Origin: Nocardia sienata NBRC 100364
GTDB lineage: Bacteria; Actinomycetota; Actinomycetes; Mycobacteriales; Mycobacteriaceae
DNA: 64,000 nt
Direction of reading: 5' to 3'
NCBI RefSeq assembly: GCF_001613205.1
Contig: NZ_BDBX01000027.1
Location: 1-64,000, forward strand
In this document: positions 61,353 through 64,000 of the stretch, one piece after another
How the letters are laid out: each line of letters begins with the position of its first letter
Position numbering within the stretch: position 1 is the stretch's first letter
Translations under genes and position numbers: made by a program
The notes under the pieces: model-generated
What the model saw: only the letters and a program-made list of their open reading frames with translations
Database searches by the model: none
Told to the model about the DNA's origin: nothing

Positions 61353-62711
61353 GTGGACCTGCGTGAACTTATCGATCTCCTACCCGCCGGCACGGTGCTC
61401 ACCGATGCAGATGTCCTCGCCGGATACCGGCAGGACTGGGCGAAGGACCCGGCGGCGGGAACCCCGCTTGCCGTGGTCCGCGCCACCGCAACCGCCGATG
61501 TGTGCGCGACGCTGCGCTGGGCCGACGAGCACCGGATCCCGGTGGTCCCGCGCGGCGCCGGTTCCGGTCTGTCCGGCGGGGCCACCGCGGTGGACGGGGG
61601 CATCGTGCTGAGCACCGAGCGGATGCGCGAAATCGCCATCGACCCGGTCACCCGGACAGCAGTCGTCGGCCCCGGATTGCTCAACGCCGAGGTCAAGCGG
61701 GCGGTCGCCGAACACGGGCTGTGGTATCCCCCCGACCCCTCGTCGTTCGAGATGTGCTCGATCGGCGGTAACGCCGCCACCAACGCAGGTGGTCTGTGCT
61801 GTGTGAAATACGGCGTGACCACCGACTACGTCCTGGGTATGGAGGTCGTGCTCGCCGACGGCACCGCGGTCCGGCTGGGCGGTCCGCGGCTGAAGGATTC
61901 GGCCGGGCTGTCGCTGACCAAGATGTTCGTCGGCAGCGAGGGCACTCTCGGCGTCATCACCGAACTCACCCTGCGGCTGCTGCCCGCTCAGCCGGTGCAG
62001 AGCACCGTGGTCGCCTCCTTCGCCACACTCACCGCGGCCACCGAGGCGATCCTCGCCGTCACCGGCGCACTGCGCCCGGCCATGCTGGAGTTCATGGACT
62101 CCGTCGCCATCAACGCGGTGGAGGACGAGCTGCGCATGGGCCTGGACCGCGACGCCGCCGCCCTGCTGGTGGCCCGCTCCGACGCACCCGGCGACCACGC
62201 CGCGCAGGAGGCCCGGATCATGCTCGAGGCCTGCCGGGCCGCCGGGGCCACCGAGGCGTTCCACACCGCCGACCCGGAGGAGGGCGAAGCGTTCACCGCC
62301 GCCCGCCGTTATGCGATCCCCGCGGTCGAACGGCTCGGCCCGCTACTGCTCGAGGATGTCGGGGTACCACTGCCCCGGCTCGGCGATCTGGTGACCGGTA
62401 TCTCCGAGATCGCCGGGCGCAACGCCGTCACGGTGTCGGTGATCGCGCACGCCGGTGACGGCAACACCCATCCGCTGATCGTGCACGATCCGTCCGATCC
62501 GGACGAGACCGAACGCGCGCACCGCGCCTTCGGCGAGATCATGGAATTGGCCATCGCCCTCGGCGGCACCATCACCGGCGAACACGGTGTGGGCCGCCTC
62601 AAGAAGGCCTGGCTCCCGGATCAGCTGGGCCCCGAGGTGATGGACCTGACCAGGCGGATCAAAACGGCCCTCGACCCACACGGCATCCTCAACCCCGGCG
62701 CTGTCCTGTGA
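61353..62711 (+). CDS. FAD-linked oxidase (glycolate oxidase GlcD / D-lactate dehydrogenase type)
   Basis: 452 aa. PCMH-type FAD domain (PVVPRGAGSGLSGGATAVDGGIVLSTERM, PPDPSSFEMCSIGGNAATNAGG) followed by the FAD_oxidase C-terminal domain with VIAHAGDGNTHPLIVHD and ITGEHGVGRLKKAWL. Oxidises a 2-hydroxy acid (glycolate or D-lactate are the usual ones). GTG start 61353. The stop overlaps the next GTG (GTGA), coupling it to the GNAT gene. Confidence 0.92.
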   Translation: MDLRELIDLLPAGTVLTDADVLAGYRQDWAKDPAAGTPLAVVRATATADVCATLRWADEHRIPVVPRGAGSGLSGGATAVDGGIVLSTERMREIAIDPVTRTAVVGPGLLNAEVKRAVAEHGLWYPPDPSSFEMCSIGGNAATNAGGLCCVKYGVTTDYVLGMEVVLADGTAVRLGGPRLKDSAGLSLTKMFVGSEGTLGVITELTLRLLPAQPVQSTVVASFATLTAATEAILAVTGALRPAMLEFMDSVAINAVEDELRMGLDRDAAALLVARSDAPGDHAAQEARIMLEACRAAGATEAFHTADPEEGEAFTAARRYAIPAVERLGPLLLEDVGVPLPRLGDLVTGISEIAGRNAVTVSVIAHAGDGNTHPLIVHDPSDPDETERAHRAFGEIMELAIALGGTITGEHGVGRLKKAWLPDQLGPEVMDLTRRIKTALDPHGILNPGAVL

Positions 62712-63040
62712 ACACCGGAACAAACCGGACCGGGCCCGCCGTTTCACCGAAGGTGAGTACCGAACTGCGACACAACGCCGACGACACCCGCTTCGAGATC
62801 TACCTGGACGGGACCCTCGCGGGCTATGCCGACTACGCGGAAACGGAGTCGCCGAAGGTCCGCAACTTCCACCACACCATCACCTTCCCCGAGTTCCGGG
62901 GGCGGGGTGTGGCCGCGCAGGTGGTGAAGTACGCACTGGACGAGACCCGCGACGCCGGCTTCGCGGTCGCGGCCACCTGCTGGTACGTCGACGATTACAT
63001 CGGCGCTCATCCGGAATACGCCGACCTGGTGTACCGCTGA
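62708..63040 (+). CDS. GNAT-family N-acetyltransferase (YidJ/YjdJ-like, short form)
   Basis: 110 aa. FHHTITFPEFRGRGVAAQVVKYALDETRDAGF is the acetyl-CoA-binding region of the small Gcn5-related group (family 14); CWYVDDYIGAHPEYADLVYR is the typical C-terminus. Start by 4-nt overlap (GTGA) with the preceding oxidase. Confidence 0.92.
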   Translation: MNTGTNRTGPAVSPKVSTELRHNADDTRFEIYLDGTLAGYADYAETESPKVRNFHHTITFPEFRGRGVAAQVVKYALDETRDAGFAVAATCWYVDDYIGAHPEYADLVYR

Positions 63041-63056
63041 GCCCGGATGCCGGAGA

Positions 63057-63080
63057 CCGCGCCCGGGGTACCGGGCGCGG
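63057..63080. terminator. Bidirectional terminator between GNAT and cutA
   Basis: CCGCGCCCGG (63057-63066) / CCGGGCGCGG (63071-63080), 4-nt loop GGTA, between convergent genes. Confidence 0.7.
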
Positions 63081-63092
63081 GTACAGCGGTGG

Positions 63093-63428
63093 TCAGCTCG
63101 CGGTCTCGTCCAGGATCCACTGACCGTAGGCGGGGTTCACCCCCGCCACCGGCACCGCGACGACCTGGGGGACCTCGTCGGGGTGTTCGGAGTTGGCGCG
63201 TTCGACGATCGCGGGCACCAGCGAGGCCCTGGTGTGCAGTACGACAACGGCCTCGGAGGCGTCCTCCACCGCGCCCTCCCACCGGTAGATCGATCGCACA
63301 TCCGGGAAGATGTTTCCGCACGCCGCCAACCGATCCGTGACGAGCCGGTGGGTGAATTCCGCCAGCCATTCTTCGTCGGGTCCGCTGATCGTCACGTCCA
63401 CAAGATCGGTATCGCTCACGGCGTACAT
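63093..63428 (-). CDS. cutA: Divalent-cation tolerance protein CutA
   Basis: 111 aa, trimeric ferredoxin-like fold. VTISGPDEEWLAEFTHRLVTDRLAACGNIFPDVRSIYRWEGAVEDASEAVVVLHTR is the CutA1 core; family roles in copper tolerance are debated. ATG 63428 with AAGGATC upstream. The SD straddles the junction with the IS element: the predicted IS right end (TCAA) ends 6 nt before the ATG, so the native promoter has probably been displaced. Confidence 0.93.
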   Translation of the reverse strand: MYAVSDTDLVDVTISGPDEEWLAEFTHRLVTDRLAACGNIFPDVRSIYRWEGAVEDASEAVVVLHTRASLVPAIVERANSEHPDEVPQVVAVPVAGVNPAYGQWILDETAS

Positions 63429-63433
63429 GATCC

Positions 63434-63560
63434 TTGACTTCCTCCCCACGCCTGAAGGCGGGGGATTCCAACCTCACGGTTGGGTTTTCCTGTTTCAGTG
63501 ACGGTTGCCTCCTCGCATCAGCTGCGAGGCGGTCTCACACCATCTCCGCAGGCTGAGACC
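63434..63560 (-). ncRNA. Putative omega (guide) RNA scaffold of tnpB
   Basis: In IS200/IS605 elements the 3' end of tnpB plus the right end is processed into the guide RNA of TnpB. Here the two stem-loops of the right end follow the tnpB stop by about 35-55 nt and end at TCAA. The guide would be the sequence just outside, reading GGATCATGTACGCCGTGAG, i.e. the start of cutA. Inferred from the family; no RNA data. Confidence 0.5.
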
Positions 63561-64000
63561 GCCAGCCCGGCGGCCAGTATGTTCTTCGCGGCGTTCGTGT
63601 CCCGATCGTGGACAGCGCCACATGGGCAGTGCCAGTCGCGGACATGTAGCGGCATCGAATCATTGACCCGGCCGCAGACCGAGCACGTCTTGGATGACGG
63701 ATAGAACCGGTCGATCGCGACGACCGTCCTCCCGTACCAGTCGGCCTTGTACTCCAGCATCGACCGGAACTCCGACCATGATGCGTCCGAGATCGCACGC
63801 GCCAGTGTCCGGTTGCGGACCATGTTCCGCACGCTCAGGTCCTCGATGGCGATCACTTGGTTTTCGCGCACCAGTCGAGTCGAGAGCTTGTGCAGGTGGT
63901 CACGGCGCCGATCTGCGATACGGGCGTGAACCCGCGCGACCTTCAAACGTGCTTTGGCGCGGTTCGCCGAGCCTTTCTGTTTCTTCGCCAGCACCCTCTG
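63518..64000 (-). CDS. tnpB: TnpB-type RNA-guided nuclease, C-terminal part
   Basis: Only the last ~160 residues are in the window. VIAIEDLSVRNMVRN (RuvC-II Glu), then the zinc ribbon YPSSKTCSVCGRVNDSMPLHVRDWHCPCGAVHDRDTNAAKNILAAG with CxxC...CxC and the RuvC-III Asp in HDRDTNAAKN. The visible active-site residues are intact. Basic N-terminal segment KKQKGSANRAKARLKVARVHARIADRRRDHLHKLS fits the nucleic-acid-binding helices. Confidence 0.9.
   Translation of the reverse strand, partial: QRVLAKKQKGSANRAKARLKVARVHARIADRRRDHLHKLSTRLVRENQVIAIEDLSVRNMVRNRTLARAISDASWSEFRSMLEYKADWYGRTVVAIDRFYPSSKTCSVCGRVNDSMPLHVRDWHCPCGAVHDRDTNAAKNILAAGLAVSACGDGVRPPRS

Larger units (their letters stand above)
63434..64000 (-). 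mobile_element. IS200/IS605-type element, right end and tnpB (truncated by window)
   Basis: Right end recognised by two stem-loops (63444-63464, CCCC-A-CGCC/GGCGGGGG; 63468-63483, CCAACC/GGTTGG) and a TCAA cleavage-type tetranucleotide (minus strand, 63434-63437) like that of IS608. The left end lies outside. No tnpA is visible. Confidence 0.8.

Overview
The window looks like chromosome from a high-GC mycolic-acid actinobacterium, most probably Nocardia or a close relative. The basis is the gene order argS-lysA-hom-thrC-thrB-rho-rpmE-prfA (the Mycobacterium order), a mycothiol-dependent isomerase-type protein, two deazaflavin (F420)-type reductases, a three-gene pntAa/pntAb/pntB transhydrogenase, frequent GTG/TTG starts, and several genes whose -10 box lies only 6-8 nt before the start codon (leaderless pattern). 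The species assignment is inference.

Layout. 1-11.1 kb: a leftward housekeeping block (prfA, rpmE, rho, thrB, thrC, hom, lysA, argS) for translation, termination and aspartate-family amino acids. 11.2-12.9 kb: a coupled pair of membrane-anchored proteins (DUF3105, DUF305). 13.0-14.6 kb: tRNA-Arg(CCG), a decayed tyrosine integrase, one orphan cargo gene and a 42-nt copy of the tRNA 3' half, i.e. the scar of an integrated element. 14.75-22.3 kb: accessory enzymes and regulators, including a flavin monooxygenase whose promoter is covered by palindromes, a deazaflavin reductase, a MetE-like protein, a Tat-exported metallophosphatase, tRNA-Cys, a MarR regulator and an Hsp70-fold membrane protein. 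22.3-28.1 kb: a valine/isobutyrate catabolic block (echA-type hydratase, mmsB, 3-hydroxyisobutyryl-CoA hydrolase, acyl-CoA dehydrogenase, mmsA). 28.2-38.4 kb: a DUF2157 membrane protein, an amidohydrolase, a GlxA-type regulator divergent from an isochorismatase-fold hydrolase, a SWIM protein + SNF2 helicase pair, and a secreted HNH nuclease. 38.4-43.5 kb: a sulfurtransferase and the branched-chain 2-oxoacid dehydrogenase genes bkdA-bkdB-bkdC with a divergent Lrp/AsnC regulator. 43.5-47.9 kb: an SDR enzyme, TetR and AraC regulators, and a thioesterase.

48.1-53.8 kb is the most unusual stretch. It holds a single-ORF fusion of IS21 IstA (DNA-binding part) to IstB (AAA+ ATPase) without the DDE nuclease, then an AT-richer gene-free region, two signal-less proteins made almost wholly of IPT/TIG repeats (3 and 7 repeats, partly identical at DNA level), and a convergent AAA ATPase. 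53.9-63.4 kb returns to metabolism: a deazaflavin reductase, the proton-translocating transhydrogenase operon, a HIT protein, an S51-type peptidase, GtrA, a TrxR-like flavoprotein, a glycolate-oxidase-type FAD enzyme, a GNAT protein and CutA. 63.43-64 kb is the right end of an IS200/IS605-type element carrying tnpB, inserted directly against the cutA ribosome-binding site; it runs off the window.

The catabolic modules fit together. BkdABC makes branched-chain acyl-CoAs and the mms block takes isobutyryl-CoA on towards propionyl-CoA, while the aspartate-family operon supplies Lys/Thr/Met precursors.
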